From the NCBI GenBank assembly GCA_022736715.1, contig DZDJ01000009.1:1-37335 (forward strand): a stretch of DNA of 37,335 nt. The letters run 5' to 3'. This document shows positions 24,781-33,515 of the stretch, one piece after another. Each line of letters starts with the position of its first letter. The stretch's first letter is position 1. The position numbers and the translations under genes are program-made. The notes below the pieces were generated by a model that was given only the letters and a program-made list of their open reading frames with translations, was not told where the DNA came from and did not search any database. Source of the stretch: Edaphobacter aggregans (GTDB lineage Bacteria; Acidobacteriota; Terriglobia; Terriglobales; Acidobacteriaceae).

Positions 24781-25845
24781 TTATTGCACTTTGCCATGCG
24801 GACGCAGCCGCCGCAGCTCCTGCGCACAGGCAATCGCGTTCAGCGCGGTCAGCTTCAGGTTGTCCGCCGCAATCCACAGCCAGAAGCGGGCGGCTTTTTC
24901 GCTTCCCGGCGGCTCCGGCCGCATGCGAACCAGAATATCTTCCTGTCCGGCAGCGCTCAGATTGCTGGGAGGATCGGACTCGCCCAGCACAATGTCCACA
25001 TGCTCGCCCTGCAGCACAGCTTCCACCTGGCTTTCCGCCACGGGCTCTTCCATCTCCACCAGGAGCGCGGCAATGTAGCCGTGGAAGGTGGGCGCATGGG
25101 CCAGTTGCAGGGCCAGTTCCGGCAGGCGTCCGCCGGAAATCTCCACATAGTGCCTGCGGATGCGCTCTTCCGTGGCCGCCAGCCGGATTTTGGCCTCTTC
25201 GCCCAGTGCCGGCAGCAGGTTGAAGGCCACCTGCGCATCGTACTGCTCACGCGGCAGGTTCTGGAAGGAGAGCAAGGTCACCGTCTGCTGGTGCAGCTCA
25301 TCCATGGCGGCGCGCCCATACTGCGAGGCCGGTTCCAGCACGGTGGCCGCCACGCTGCGCAGCGGCAGGTTCTCCTGCAGGCGTGCCATGACCAGCGCCA
25401 GCAGCAGGGCGGCCGGATGCGCTGGCAGAATGGCCGCCGTCTTCAGGTTCGGCTCTGCAACGGTCAGATGCCCGCCCGGCCTGTCCTTCTGAAAGACTTC
25501 CATCACCCACGGAGCACGCACCAGCGTTCCCGCTTCAGCCTCCAGCTCGTAGCTCAGGTCAATCACGCTGGCGCCAGCGCGGACGGCGCTCTGCCAATGC
25601 CTGCGCGTCACCTCCGGATGGCTCGCGAAGAAGACAAAGTCCATGTGCTCAAAGGACCTGGGCCCAATGCGCTGGATGAACGTGGCTTCGTCGCCGACGG
25701 ACTCCAGTTGGCCCATCACCTCTTCGTCATCCATCAGCACAAAATCCGAGGCTGCCAGGGCCGACTCGCCCATCGCCTCATTCAGTTCCTTGCCAGCCAG
25801 CGACGATGCGCCGACGATTGCGATCTTATAAGTAGTATTGGGCAT
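24781..25845 (-). CDS. Aspartate-semialdehyde dehydrogenase-like protein lacking the catalytic Cys
   Basis: The 354-residue protein has the Asd/ArgC fold: an N-terminal Rossmann start KIAIVGASSLAGKEL, VFFASHPEVTR, GASVIDLSYE, then the dimerisation domain with VLEPASQYGRAAMDELHQQT and FNLLPALGEE. Where true enzymes have NPNC, this region reads VAEPNLKTAAILPAHPAA, and the only cysteine in the protein is near the C-terminus (IACAQE). It therefore should not perform the thiol-based reaction and resembles the non-catalytic USG-1 type. The start ATG is 11 bp after the pssA stop, so it is part of the psd-pssA transcript, but TAGAAT (25854-25859) 8 nt upstream could also start a leaderless message. 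Confidence 0.85.
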   Translation of the reverse strand: MPNTTYKIAIVGASSLAGKELNEAMGESALAASDFVLMDDEEVMGQLESVGDEATFIQRIGPRSFEHMDFVFFASHPEVTRRHWQSAVRAGASVIDLSYELEAEAGTLVRAPWVMEVFQKDRPGGHLTVAEPNLKTAAILPAHPAALLLALVMARLQENLPLRSVAATVLEPASQYGRAAMDELHQQTVTLLSFQNLPREQYDAQVAFNLLPALGEEAKIRLAATEERIRRHYVEISGGRLPELALQLAHAPTFHGYIAALLVEMEEPVAESQVEAVLQGEHVDIVLGESDPPSNLSAAGQEDILVRMRPEPPGSEKAARFWLWIAADNLKLTALNAIACAQELRRLRPHGKVQ

Positions 25846-25856
25846 CAGGCTGTATT

Positions 25857-26777
25857 CTACGTTGTTGTATGTGACGAGCCGGAGGCTGCCGCAGAGGGTG
25901 GAGAGACGGGAGACGCTCCGGAGCCCGTGTGATGTTTGCGCGACCACGAATACGCCAGCCGGGCAAAAATGCCGGAGAACATGTACGCCATTGCCATCAG
26001 CATCAGCGTCACCTGCGAAAACAGGGCGACCAGCGCAATCAGCATCCCAATGGGCACCACGGTGCGGAAGGGACGGCGGCTGGCCAGGTTGATCTCCTTG
26101 CCGCTCCAGAAGCGCCAGGTGCTCACCATCAGAAAGCCAACCAGCGCCACCAGCGCCAGCCAGACCAGCGCCAGCCACCAGGCCTGAATCGGGTATCCGT
26201 CAAAAAAATGCACCACGGCGGCAATGACGCCAGCCGCTGCGGGGATCGGCATGCCGACAAAATATTTGCGGTCCGGTCGGCCCGGGTTGCGCGGCTGCGG
26301 ATTCACACTGATGTTGAAGCGCGCCAGGCGGCTGGCTCCGCAGATGAGGAACAGAAAGCAGACAAAGGCCCCCAACTGCACCAGCTTCACTCGCAGGTCG
26401 TGGTCCAGCGTGTAGGGCAGCATGCGAAAGCCCCACGCATACGCCAGAATGCTGGGTGCCACGCCAAAAGTGATCACATCGGCCAGGGAATCCAGCTCTT
26501 TGCCGAACTCGCTGGTGGTCTTGGTCATGCGGGCAATGCGGCCATCAAGCGCATCAAATGGAATGGCGAAGCCAATCGCCAGCGCTGCGTAGTCAAAATG
26601 CCGGGGATCGGCCACCGTACCCTGCAGGCTTTGCGTAATGGCATAGTAGCCCGCCGCAATGTTGCCCGCGGTAAACAGCGAGGGCAGAATGTACATGCCA
26701 CGGCGCAGCCGCATGCGCCGCTTGTCGGCACTATCCACGGACGGGGTTTCCGCCAGTTCTTCGCGTTCTGCGCTCAT
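25857..26777 (-). CDS. pssA: CDP-diacylglycerol-serine O-phosphatidyltransferase
   Basis: The 306-residue membrane protein carries the CDP-alcohol phosphatidyltransferase motif DGRIARMTKTTSEFGKELD continuing to SLAD, the DGx2ARx8Gx3Dx3D pattern, with a preceding LPSLFTAGNIAAGYYAI helix and several C-terminal helices. It makes phosphatidylserine from CDP-diacylglycerol and serine at the inner membrane. The length is in the upper range of the type II (Bacillus-like) enzyme, with an extended, serine-rich C-terminus. Its ATG overlaps the psd stop (TGATG), so synthase and decarboxylase are translationally coupled. Confidence 0.95.
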   Translation of the reverse strand: MSAEREELAETPSVDSADKRRMRLRRGMYILPSLFTAGNIAAGYYAITQSLQGTVADPRHFDYAALAIGFAIPFDALDGRIARMTKTTSEFGKELDSLADVITFGVAPSILAYAWGFRMLPYTLDHDLRVKLVQLGAFVCFLFLICGASRLARFNISVNPQPRNPGRPDRKYFVGMPIPAAAGVIAAVVHFFDGYPIQAWWLALVWLALVALVGFLMVSTWRFWSGKEINLASRRPFRTVVPIGMLIALVALFSQVTLMLMAMAYMFSGIFARLAYSWSRKHHTGSGASPVSPPSAAASGSSHTTT

Positions 26778-27430
26778 CAGGCAATTTCCCTGGCCTTTTC
26801 CGGAGTCAGGCCCGTAGCCACCACGGCCGCCAGAACCGTGGAACCGCCACGCACTCTGGTTCCCTTCTTTACCAGCAACTCCGACTCTTCCGGCAGCAGC
26901 AGATCCACACGCGAGCCAAACTTAATCAGGCCGATCCGCTGGCCACGCTCCACGTGCTCGCCCGGCTTCACCCGGCACACAATGCGGCGCGCCAGCAACC
27001 CGGCAATCTGTTTGAAGGCCACTTCGTATCCCTCGGCCTGCACCACGATCAGGCTCTGCTCATTCAGCGCAGAGGACTCCGGATTCATCGCATTCAGGAA
27101 CCGGCCTTTGCGATAATCCACCGTCGAAACCGTGCCAGTAATCGGCGAACGGTTCACATGCACATTGAAAACATTCAGGAAAATGCTCATCTTCAGACGA
27201 ACCCCCTTGGGCGTCTGAATCCAGTCGGCTTCGGTGACCACGCCGTCCGCGGGCGACACGATCAGGCCGGGCTCTGGCGGAATCTTCCGGCTGGGATCAC
27301 GGAAAAACCACAGAAAAAAGGCCGCCAGCACCAGCGGTGGTGCAACCGTCCACGCTGCGCCAGTGAGATACCATAGAGCCGCCGCCACTGCGGCCAGTCC
27401 CAGACCATAAAAGTAACCGTCGCGTACCAT
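26777..27430 (-). CDS. psd: Phosphatidylserine decarboxylase proenzyme
   Basis: The 217-residue protein is the short type of PSD. It has an N-terminal membrane hairpin ([16 protein letters not shown] and [12 protein letters not shown]), [17 protein letters not shown], the conserved [13 protein letters not shown] and the autocleavage site in [10 protein letters not shown], where the Gly-Ser bond is cut to form the pyruvoyl group. It converts phosphatidylserine to phosphatidylethanolamine. I chose ATG 27430 because family members begin with this segment, and AGGG with a TATAAT box (27440-27445) precedes it. The gene heads the psd-pssA-asd-like unit. Confidence 0.95.
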   Translation of the reverse strand: MVRDGYFYGLGLAAVAAALWYLTGAAWTVAPPLVLAAFFLWFFRDPSRKIPPEPGLIVSPADGVVTEADWIQTPKGVRLKMSIFLNVFNVHVNRSPITGTVSTVDYRKGRFLNAMNPESSALNEQSLIVVQAEGYEVAFKQIAGLLARRIVCRVKPGEHVERGQRIGLIKFGSRVDLLLPEESELLVKKGTRVRGGSTVLAAVVATGLTPEKAREIA

Positions 27431-27439
27431 CAGTCCCTG

Positions 27440-27445
27440 ATTATA
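27440..27445 (-). promoter_or_regulatory. Possible -10 box of the psd operon
   Basis: A consensus TATAAT on the minus strand lies 9 nt before the psd ATG. No good -35 hexamer is seen 16-18 bp upstream in the GC-rich flank. If used, the transcript would start within a few nucleotides of the ATG. Confidence 0.4.
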
Positions 27446-27542
27446 CGGCGGCAGGCAACCCCGCGCGGCACAACGCCACGGCAAATGCGCCGGGACATGG
27501 CATTGTGCCACCCCGGAGCCGGAAGGCTAAAACATAGAAACC

Positions 27543-27818
27543 TCAGGCGATCTGCTGCCCGGGGCCGACATCGTACCCAGCGCTTCGCCGCAGCGTTTCC
27601 ATTTCATCTTTCAGGCGCAGTTTCAGCTTTTTCAGCCGGACTTCCTCCAGCTTTTCTTCTTCGCTCAGCCACGGCCTGGCGAGCAGGGATTCCAGACGTT
27701 GCGAGTAGAACCGGTGTTCGGAGCCGAGCCGGTTGAGATGTTCCTGAATCGAGCCGGCCAGATAAGGGTGGTTGGCCTGAACGGATGCGGCGGGCGCTTG
27801 GCTTATTGCCTCGTTCAT
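27543..27818 (-). CDS. DUF465 (YdcH-like) small protein
   Basis: The 91-residue helical protein has the DUF465 pattern: EHRFYSQRLESLLARPWLSEEEKLEEV followed by LKKLKLRLKDEME (shown in parts), predicted as two long charged helices forming a coiled coil. The biochemical role of the family is unknown. AGGAGG with an 8-nt spacer precedes the ATG, the strongest ribosome site in this region, suggesting high expression. It stands alone between psd and rimI. Confidence 0.85.
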   Translation of the reverse strand: MNEAISQAPAASVQANHPYLAGSIQEHLNRLGSEHRFYSQRLESLLARPWLSEEEKLEEVRLKKLKLRLKDEMETLRRSAGYDVGPGQQIA

Positions 27819-27964
27819 CTTTAGAACCTCCTGGGTGAGGACGTCTATAAGAACTCACAAAAGCTACCATACCGCTGGCGCCTCCGGCAACGCACAATGC
27901 TGTGGGAAATATCAGAAAATGCACCCATTTTCATGCAATCGAAACTGAATCTGCCGAAACTGCA

Positions 27965-28462
27965 CTACTCCTGCTGCAACAGCAGCTTCATCAGCAGAGC
28001 ATCTTCCGGCGGTTGTAGATAATAGCCGCGCCGCAGGGCCGTCCGGCGAAAGCCCGCCTGCTGATAGAGCTGAATTGCCGCCGCGTTGCCGATGCGGACC
28101 TCCAGCGCCACTTCCCCCGCTTCGCACTCGCGGCACCAGTCCATGACGGCCTCGCACAACGCCCGGCCGATGCCCTGGCGGCGCGCGCTGCTGGCAACAG
28201 CCAGATTTTCCAGCTCCGCGTTGACCTCACCGGCCAGCCGCAGCACCTTGGCTACGGCATAGCCCTGCAGCACGCCGTAGCGCTCTGCCAGCAGAATGCG
28301 CCGCTGCACGCTGGACTCCGGAGTGGTCTGCAGCATGGCAACATACTCCTGTTCGGGCCAATGCGCGGCTTCTGCAATGCCGCGCTCCAGCGCGATCACT
28401 GCGGGCAGGTCATGCACTGTGGCTGGACGAATGGTGAATCCGAGAATTGGCTGCTGGCTCAT
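27965..28462 (-). CDS. rimI: Ribosomal-protein/N-terminal alanine acetyltransferase (GNAT)
   Basis: The 165-residue GNAT protein has the acetyl-CoA loop ARRQGIGRAL, preceded by ENLAVASS and followed by LEVRIGNAAAIQLYQQAGF, which is the RimI arrangement. RimI acetylates the N-terminus of ribosomal protein S18 and related substrates. The assignment is supported by the adjacent tsaB, with which rimI is commonly linked. Its ATG overlaps the tsaB stop by 4 nt (ATGA), so translation is coupled. Confidence 0.88.
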   Translation of the reverse strand: MSQQPILGFTIRPATVHDLPAVIALERGIAEAAHWPEQEYVAMLQTTPESSVQRRILLAERYGVLQGYAVAKVLRLAGEVNAELENLAVASSARRQGIGRALCEAVMDWCRECEAGEVALEVRIGNAAAIQLYQQAGFRRTALRRGYYLQPPEDALLMKLLLQQE

Positions 28463-29148
28463 ACCACTGCTTTGCCGGTGGGGCTGGTCTGTAACTGAGG
28501 CCGGGAAAAGATTTCCGCATCGGAGCGGCGCAGGTAATTGGCGTCGAGCAGCGCGACATCGGCAAACTGCCCGGCCACAAAGGCGTCCGTGGCCAGCGCC
28601 AGCGCATCGGCAGGCATGGGTGCGGCAATCTGCGTCGGCACGGCTTCGGCCAGGGCAACCGCAACGGCATCCTCGCAGACCACAAGCGGAAATGCCCCTG
28701 CGGCGCAGGCGGCCAGCACCTCTTCCCTTTTCCGCAGCGCCTCCTGCTCGCACCTGCGGCCGTGATTGCGATAGCGTCCATAATAAAACTCGCCCCGGCC
28801 AGCATCGAGCGCAACGTGCGCCGCTTCCGCAGTTGTCAGCGATGCCAGCACCGCCAACCGCGACAAGGCGATCACCGGCAATCCGGTGGCATCAGCCAGT
28901 CCCTTGGCCGCGCTTACGCCCACACGCACGCCGGTAAAGGAGCCCGGCCCATGCACAATCACAATTGCATCCAACTGCGGCAGCGTGAGCCCGGCAGCCG
29001 CCAGCGCTTCCCGCACGGCAGGAATCAACCGCACAGAAAAGGTCCGCCCCAGCAGCGGAATGGCCGACACGACGGGCTGCGCCTGCTCCGTATCCGCCAA
29101 CGCTACGCCACCCTGCGCGCCGCAGCTATCGATGAGCAGCAGCTTCAT
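28459..29148 (-). CDS. tsaB: tRNA threonylcarbamoyladenosine biosynthesis protein TsaB
   Basis: The 229-residue ASKHA-fold protein shows LLIDSCGAQGGVAL at the N-terminus and the TsaB signature VHGPGSFTGVRVGVSAAKGL. ALDAGRGEFYYGRY is another conserved block. TsaB is the non-catalytic partner that activates TsaD in t6A37 modification of ANN-decoding tRNAs. The gene overlaps mce upstream and rimI downstream by 4 nt each, so all three are translated together. Confidence 0.93.
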   Translation of the reverse strand: MKLLLIDSCGAQGGVALADTEQAQPVVSAIPLLGRTFSVRLIPAVREALAAAGLTLPQLDAIVIVHGPGSFTGVRVGVSAAKGLADATGLPVIALSRLAVLASLTTAEAAHVALDAGRGEFYYGRYRNHGRRCEQEALRKREEVLAACAAGAFPLVVCEDAVAVALAEAVPTQIAAPMPADALALATDAFVAGQFADVALLDANYLRRSDAEIFSRPQLQTSPTGKAVV

Positions 29149-29618
29149 TCCGTTTGCCCGCCCTCTGCCAGCGCGTCTGCGCACACCTCCAGCAGCACAC
29201 CGCCGGTACTGGCTGGATGCACAAAAAAGTACCGGTGCCCGCACGCGCCAATGCGAATCTGCCCGCTCACCAGCCGTACATGGGCCGCCTTGAGCCGCGC
29301 AAAAGCAGCGCCGATGTCCTGCACATGCACGGCAATGTGATGCAGCCCCTCGCCGCGCCTGGCCAGAAAGCGGCCAATCGTGGAGTCCTCGGCCGTCGGC
29401 TCCAACAGTTCAATGCGGCTCTCGCCCAGCGGCAGCATGGCCGTGCGCACCTGCTCGTGCTCCACAGTCTCTTCCTGCTGCACGTGCAGCCCCAGCAGCT
29501 CATAAAAACCGCGCGCGGCGGCGATGCTCTTCACCGCTACGCCCAGATGATCCAGACGAATCTGCTGCTGCAGCAACTGAGCTGCCTGCGCCAGCGCTTT
29601 GTTGGTCCCGTCCGGCAT
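29145..29618 (-). CDS. mce: Methylmalonyl-CoA epimerase
   Basis: The 157-residue VOC protein has RLDHLGVAVKSIAAARGFYE, with the first metal-ligand histidine, then SRIELLEPTAEDSTIGRFL and GEGLHHIAVHVQDI, and ends with FVHPASTGGVLLEV with the last Glu. These are the hallmarks of methylmalonyl-CoA epimerase, which interconverts the S and R forms in propionate metabolism. Pairing with meaB directly upstream supports this strongly. Start choice is uncertain: ATG 29651 would extend it by 11 residues and overlap meaB. Confidence 0.92.
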   Translation of the reverse strand: MPDGTNKALAQAAQLLQQQIRLDHLGVAVKSIAAARGFYELLGLHVQQEETVEHEQVRTAMLPLGESRIELLEPTAEDSTIGRFLARRGEGLHHIAVHVQDIGAAFARLKAAHVRLVSGQIRIGACGHRYFFVHPASTGGVLLEVCADALAEGGQTE

Positions 29619-29661
29619 AGCTTTATTATCCGCCAATTGCTGACCAGGCATTGTCCGCCAA

Positions 29662-30651
29662 TCACTGGCCGCGCGCCGGCAACAGCGACGCCAGCAACTG
29701 CGGCACCAGCGTATACGGATTCTCCTGGTGCGCTGCGATGGCGGCGGCATGGGCCTGCAACTCGGACTCACTCAGACCATGCGCCAGCAACTGGCGGAGC
29801 ATCTCCTGCCGCAGCATCTCCACCAGCCGGCTGCGCCACGCGGCCTGCCGCTTCTGCTGCAAACGCCCGCTGGAGCGTAATGCTTCGGCGCACTGCGCAA
29901 TCTCCTGCTGCAATGCAGGAATGCCCTGCCCGGTCGTGCCCACGGTGCGCACCACGGCAGGCACCGGAGCATCCGCATGCGCCGCCAGCGACTGCATGGC
30001 GCGAATCTCGCGCTCCACGCGGTCTGCGCCCTCACGATCGCTCTTGTTGATGACAAAAATATCGGCGATCTCCATGAGGCCCGCCTTCAGGCTCTGCACA
30101 TCGTCGCCCATGCCCGGCACCAGAATCACCACAGTAATATCGGCCAGCCGCACAATGTCGACTTCATCCTGGCCGACGCCGACCGTTTCAATCAGAATCT
30201 GCTGCCTGCCGCTGGCCTCCATCACCATGCAGACTTCGGCTGTCGTCTTCGCCAGTCCACCCAGAAAGCCGCGCGTGGCCATGCTGCGGATAAAGATGCC
30301 CGCATCGGCATAGTGCCCGTTCATGCGAATGCGATCGCCCAGAATAGCACCGCCAGTGTAGGGGCTCGTCGGATCGACGGCAACCACGCCCACCGTCTGC
30401 TCTGCCGCGCGCAGATGCCGCGCCAATTGGTCCACCAGCGTGCTTTTGCCAGCGCCGGGCGCGCCGGTAAGGCCAATGCGCAGCGCACTGCCCGTGTAGG
30501 GATAGCAGGCCGCCAGCAGGGATGTTGCTTCCGGCGCGGCATCCTCCACCACGGAAATGGCACGTGCCAGTGCCCGCGTGTCTCCGCTGCGAATGCGCTG
30601 CAGCAGCGCATTTGCCTGTGCCGCAGCCTGCAATGGAATGCTCGTCGTCAT
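29662..30651 (-). CDS. meaB: Methylmalonyl-CoA mutase-associated GTPase MeaB
   Basis: The 329-residue G3E-type P-loop GTPase has Walker A GAPGAGKST, VDPTSPYTGGAILGDRIRM (switch region), ETVGVGQDE (G3) and INKSD (G4), then a helical C-terminal dimerisation arm. MeaB loads and protects the B12-dependent methylmalonyl-CoA mutase. The mutase itself is not in the window. The gene leads the coupled set meaB-mce-tsaB-rimI and lies 46 bp downstream of tetR on the same strand. Confidence 0.95.
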   Translation of the reverse strand: MTTSIPLQAAAQANALLQRIRSGDTRALARAISVVEDAAPEATSLLAACYPYTGSALRIGLTGAPGAGKSTLVDQLARHLRAAEQTVGVVAVDPTSPYTGGAILGDRIRMNGHYADAGIFIRSMATRGFLGGLAKTTAEVCMVMEASGRQQILIETVGVGQDEVDIVRLADITVVILVPGMGDDVQSLKAGLMEIADIFVINKSDREGADRVEREIRAMQSLAAHADAPVPAVVRTVGTTGQGIPALQQEIAQCAEALRSSGRLQQKRQAAWRSRLVEMLRQEMLRQLLAHGLSESELQAHAAAIAAHQENPYTLVPQLLASLLPARGQ

Positions 30652-30697
30652 GCCTGCATCGGATGATACCGCGCAGCGCGGCAGAAAAGATACCGCC

Positions 30698-31321
30698 TTA
30701 GCCTTGCGCCAGAATGCGATCGAACAACACACCCAGCACCTGACGCAGGTCCGCTCCGGCAAGACATGCCGAATCGAACATGCTCTCTACCACCAGGCCA
30801 TTGGCAAGCGCGCTGAGCGATGCACCGATGACGCCGGAGGAAAGCTGCGGCGTGTGGATCGGAACCAGGTCACCGATGAAGTCCCGATACAGCCGCCGCA
30901 TCTGCCGGTAGGCGCCGATGGCCTTGCGCCGCGCCTCCGGGTTGCGAATGGCAAAGAGTTTAAACTCCAGCATCAGCAGTGCCCAACTGCGGTCTGCCGA
31001 GCGGTTGATATAGTGTTCGCGCAGCGCCCGCAGCCGCTCCGGCTCAGTTTCCAGCTTCAGCAGCAGGCCGCGCAGCTCCGCCAGCCGCGCGTGGAACCGC
31101 TGTTCCAACAAGGTAAGGAAGAGTGCCTCCTTGCTCTCGAAATTGGCATAGAACGCGCCCCGCGTATAGCCAGCGCGTGTTGCGATCTCTTCAATCGAAG
31201 CAGCCACAAAGCCATCTCGTACAAAAATCCGCCCGGCTGCGGCGATCAGCCGCGAGCGCGTGACCTCGGTCCGCACCTGCGGTGCGCGGACGCGGTCTCT
31301 CGCAATTGTGGCAGTTCCCAT
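30698..31321 (-). CDS. TetR-family repressor
   Basis: The 207-residue protein has an N-terminal TetR helix-turn-helix (residues about 17-65): RSRLIAAAGRIFVRDGF, then ASIEEIATRAGYTRGAFYANF with FESKEALF. The ligand-binding C-terminal part is divergent. AGGAA lies 6 nt before the ATG. The gene is divergent from the MFS exporter gene at 31405 and a 22-bp palindrome lies between them. This is the usual layout for a local, ligand-released repressor of an exporter, and it likely represses itself too. Confidence 0.92.
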   Translation of the reverse strand: MGTATIARDRVRAPQVRTEVTRSRLIAAAGRIFVRDGFVAASIEEIATRAGYTRGAFYANFESKEALFLTLLEQRFHARLAELRGLLLKLETEPERLRALREHYINRSADRSWALLMLEFKLFAIRNPEARRKAIGAYRQMRRLYRDFIGDLVPIHTPQLSSGVIGASLSALANGLVVESMFDSACLAGADLRQVLGVLFDRILAQG

Positions 31322-31348
31322 GGATGTTCCTGGAAATCAGTTTACCTC

Positions 31349-31370
31349 ATATACATACATGTATGTATAT
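31349..31370. promoter_or_regulatory. TetR operator palindrome
   Basis: ATATACATACATGTATGTATAT is a perfect 22-bp palindrome in the 83-bp gap between the divergent tetR and exporter genes. AT-rich TACATACATGTATGTA-like sites are typical of the AcrR/QacR-type operators. It overlaps the likely -10 regions of both promoters. Confidence 0.8.
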
Positions 31371-31404
31371 TTAACTCAACCCGTTCCTCAGGACAGCACC
31401 CTCC

Positions 31405-33027
31405 GTGGCCACAGCCGCTGCTGCACAACAACTCGAAGACGAGCACGCGCTGGAACATGCGGCGTGGAAGCCGCGCTTCAGTCCCTGGGTGATTGCATTT
31501 ACGGTCACACTGGCCACGTTCATGGAAGCGCTCGACAGCTCGATTGCCAACGTTGCGCTGCCGCACATCGCCGGTTCGCTTTCTGCCAGTGAAGATGAGG
31601 CCACCTGGGTGCTGACCTCGTACCTGGTGTCCAACGCTGTGGTGCTGCCCATCAGCGGATGGATCTCCAACCGCATTGGCCGCAAGCGCTTTTACATGAG
31701 CTGCGTTGCGCTCTTCACCATCACATCGCTGATGTGCGGCTTTGCGCCGACGCTGGGCATGCTGGTGCTCTTCCGCGTCATTCAGGGCGCGGCCGGCGGT
31801 GGACTGCAACCCTCGGAGCGCGCCATTCTGGCAGACACCTTTGCGCCGGAAAAACGCAGCATGGCCTTTGCCATTTACGGCATGGCGGTGGTGCTGGCTC
31901 CGGCCATCGGACCCACGCTCGGCGGCTGGATTACGGACAACTATAGCTGGCGCTGGATCTTTTTTCTCAACATCCCGGTCGGCTTTCTTTCCCTGTACTT
32001 AACGCAGCGCATTGTGGAAGACCCGCCGTACCTGAAAAAGATGCGCACCCTGGCTGGCAGCATTGACTACTATGGGCTGGGCCTGCTGATCGTCGCCATT
32101 GGCGCGCTGCAGATGATGCTGGACAAGGGCCAGGAGGACGACTGGTTCAGCTCACGCTTCATCGTCACCTGCGCCGTGCTGTCGGCCATCGGGCTGGTGC
32201 TGTTCCTCTATCGCGAGCTGCACACCGGGCACCCGATCGTGGACCTGCGGCTCTACAAGCTGCGCAACTTCGCCACCACACAGTTTGTGATGCTCATCAT
32301 CGGCGTTGCGCTTTACTCCACCACCGTGCTGATTCCGCAGTTCCTGCAGGAGCTGATGGGCTACTCCGCAACGCAGGCCGGCATGGCGCTTTCTGCCGGT
32401 GGCCTGGTGCTGGTCGTGCTGTTTCCGCTGGCTGGCTGGCTGGGGCAGAAGGTCGACCTGCGGCTGTTGACGATGCTGGGCTTCATCATGCTCACCTTCA
32501 GTTTGTATCGCATGACGGACCTCAACCTCGGCATCAGCTTTATGGATGCCGTCAGTTGGCGCGTGGTGATGACGATGGGCATGCCGCTGCTCTTCATCCC
32601 CATCAGCGTGATGACCTATGTTGGCGTGCCGCAGCACAAGAACAACGAAATCTCTGGCCTCACTTCGCTGGCGCGCAACGTGGGCGGCAGCATTGGCATT
32701 TCGTTTGTGACGACGATGCTGATACGCCGCCAGCAGGCGCACCAGAATTATCTGTCAGCGCACATGACGGACGGCAGCCCGTGGCTGCAACAGCAGATCA
32801 ACGGCATCGCCTCCACGCTGGAGCAGAGGGCCGCCATGGCCCCGCCGGATGCGGTCTACCATGCGCAGGCGCGCATCTACTCCACCCTGCAACTGCAGGC
32901 GCGGGCACTCGCGTATGTGGATGTGATCTGGATACTGGTGGTGATGATGGCCTGCCTGATTCCCGTCGCTTACCTGATGAAGAAACCGCCGAAAGGCAGA
33001 CGCGCCAGCGCGGATGCGGCGCATTAA
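31405..33027 (+). CDS. DHA2-family (EmrB/QacA) multidrug exporter
   Basis: The 540-residue protein has about 14 membrane helices. TFMEALDSSIANVALPHIAG is the DHA2 start with the helix 1 acidic residue. SNRIGRKRF is motif A and GAAGGGLQPSERAIL follows; the motif C-like AVVLAPAIGPTLGGWI is also clear. It should export toxic hydrophobic compounds by proton antiport. The start is GTG with AGGA about 11 nt upstream. No membrane-fusion (EmrA) partner gene is adjacent. Control by the divergent TetR protein is likely. Confidence 0.93.
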   Translation: MATAAAAQQLEDEHALEHAAWKPRFSPWVIAFTVTLATFMEALDSSIANVALPHIAGSLSASEDEATWVLTSYLVSNAVVLPISGWISNRIGRKRFYMSCVALFTITSLMCGFAPTLGMLVLFRVIQGAAGGGLQPSERAILADTFAPEKRSMAFAIYGMAVVLAPAIGPTLGGWITDNYSWRWIFFLNIPVGFLSLYLTQRIVEDPPYLKKMRTLAGSIDYYGLGLLIVAIGALQMMLDKGQEDDWFSSRFIVTCAVLSAIGLVLFLYRELHTGHPIVDLRLYKLRNFATTQFVMLIIGVALYSTTVLIPQFLQELMGYSATQAGMALSAGGLVLVVLFPLAGWLGQKVDLRLLTMLGFIMLTFSLYRMTDLNLGISFMDAVSWRVVMTMGMPLLFIPISVMTYVGVPQHKNNEISGLTSLARNVGGSIGISFVTTMLIRRQQAHQNYLSAHMTDGSPWLQQQINGIASTLEQRAAMAPPDAVYHAQARIYSTLQLQARALAYVDVIWILVVMMACLIPVAYLMKKPPKGRRASADAAH

Positions 33028-33049
33028 TTCCCAGGCAACCACCTGGAAA

Positions 33050-33484
33050 CTATGCGGAAAGCTGCACTAACGATTTCAGTGCCGGTGTTGCAGCCACATC
33101 TGCCAGCGAAAATTCATTCATTTTTGCGAAGAATGCTTCATAACTCTCATCCAGCGCGTCCTTCAACATGCAACCCACGCGCAAAGGGCAGGGCTGCGTA
33201 AAGCAGTCAATCACGTCACCATCTGGTTCCGTTCTGCGCAACACATCACCAAGATGAATTGATTCAGGCGACCGGGCCAGCCGCAGCCCGCCGCCTTTTC
33301 CTTTCGTTGTTGCGATCAGGCCATATTGCCCAAGCTGATGCACCACTTTCACCACATGAGGATACGGCACGTTGAAGAGTTCAGACACGGAGCGGGCCGT
33401 GACCTTCGCATCCATCGGATGGTCGCGGCTCGCCAGATACATAAGAAGACGAAGACTGATGTCAGAAAACCGTGTCAATTGCAT
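33050..33484 (-). CDS. nsrR: Rrf2-family regulator, NsrR-like nitric-oxide sensor
   Basis: The 144-residue protein has the Rrf2 winged helix (MQLTRFSDISLRLLMYLA at the start, then VPYPHVVKVVHQL and KGKGGGLRLA). Three cysteines lie at 94, 99 and 105 (DCFTQPCPLRVGCML), the same 5- and 6-residue spacing as the Fe-S ligands of E. coli NsrR (C91, C96, C102). It should bind a [4Fe-4S] or [2Fe-2S] cluster destroyed by NO and so derepress its targets. It lies 31 bp downstream of hmp on the same strand, so the unit is autoregulated if the palindrome upstream of hmp is its operator. Confidence 0.9.
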   Translation of the reverse strand: MQLTRFSDISLRLLMYLASRDHPMDAKVTARSVSELFNVPYPHVVKVVHQLGQYGLIATTKGKGGGLRLARSPESIHLGDVLRRTEPDGDVIDCFTQPCPLRVGCMLKDALDESYEAFFAKMNEFSLADVAATPALKSLVQLSA

Positions 33485-33515
33485 GTGGGTCGATACCGTA
33501 TTGCTGAATGTATTA

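Noticed and set aside
33031-33046. Terminator between the convergent exporter and nsrR genes
   Set aside because: Stem of only 5 bp (CCAGG/CCTGG) without a U run; too weak to list.
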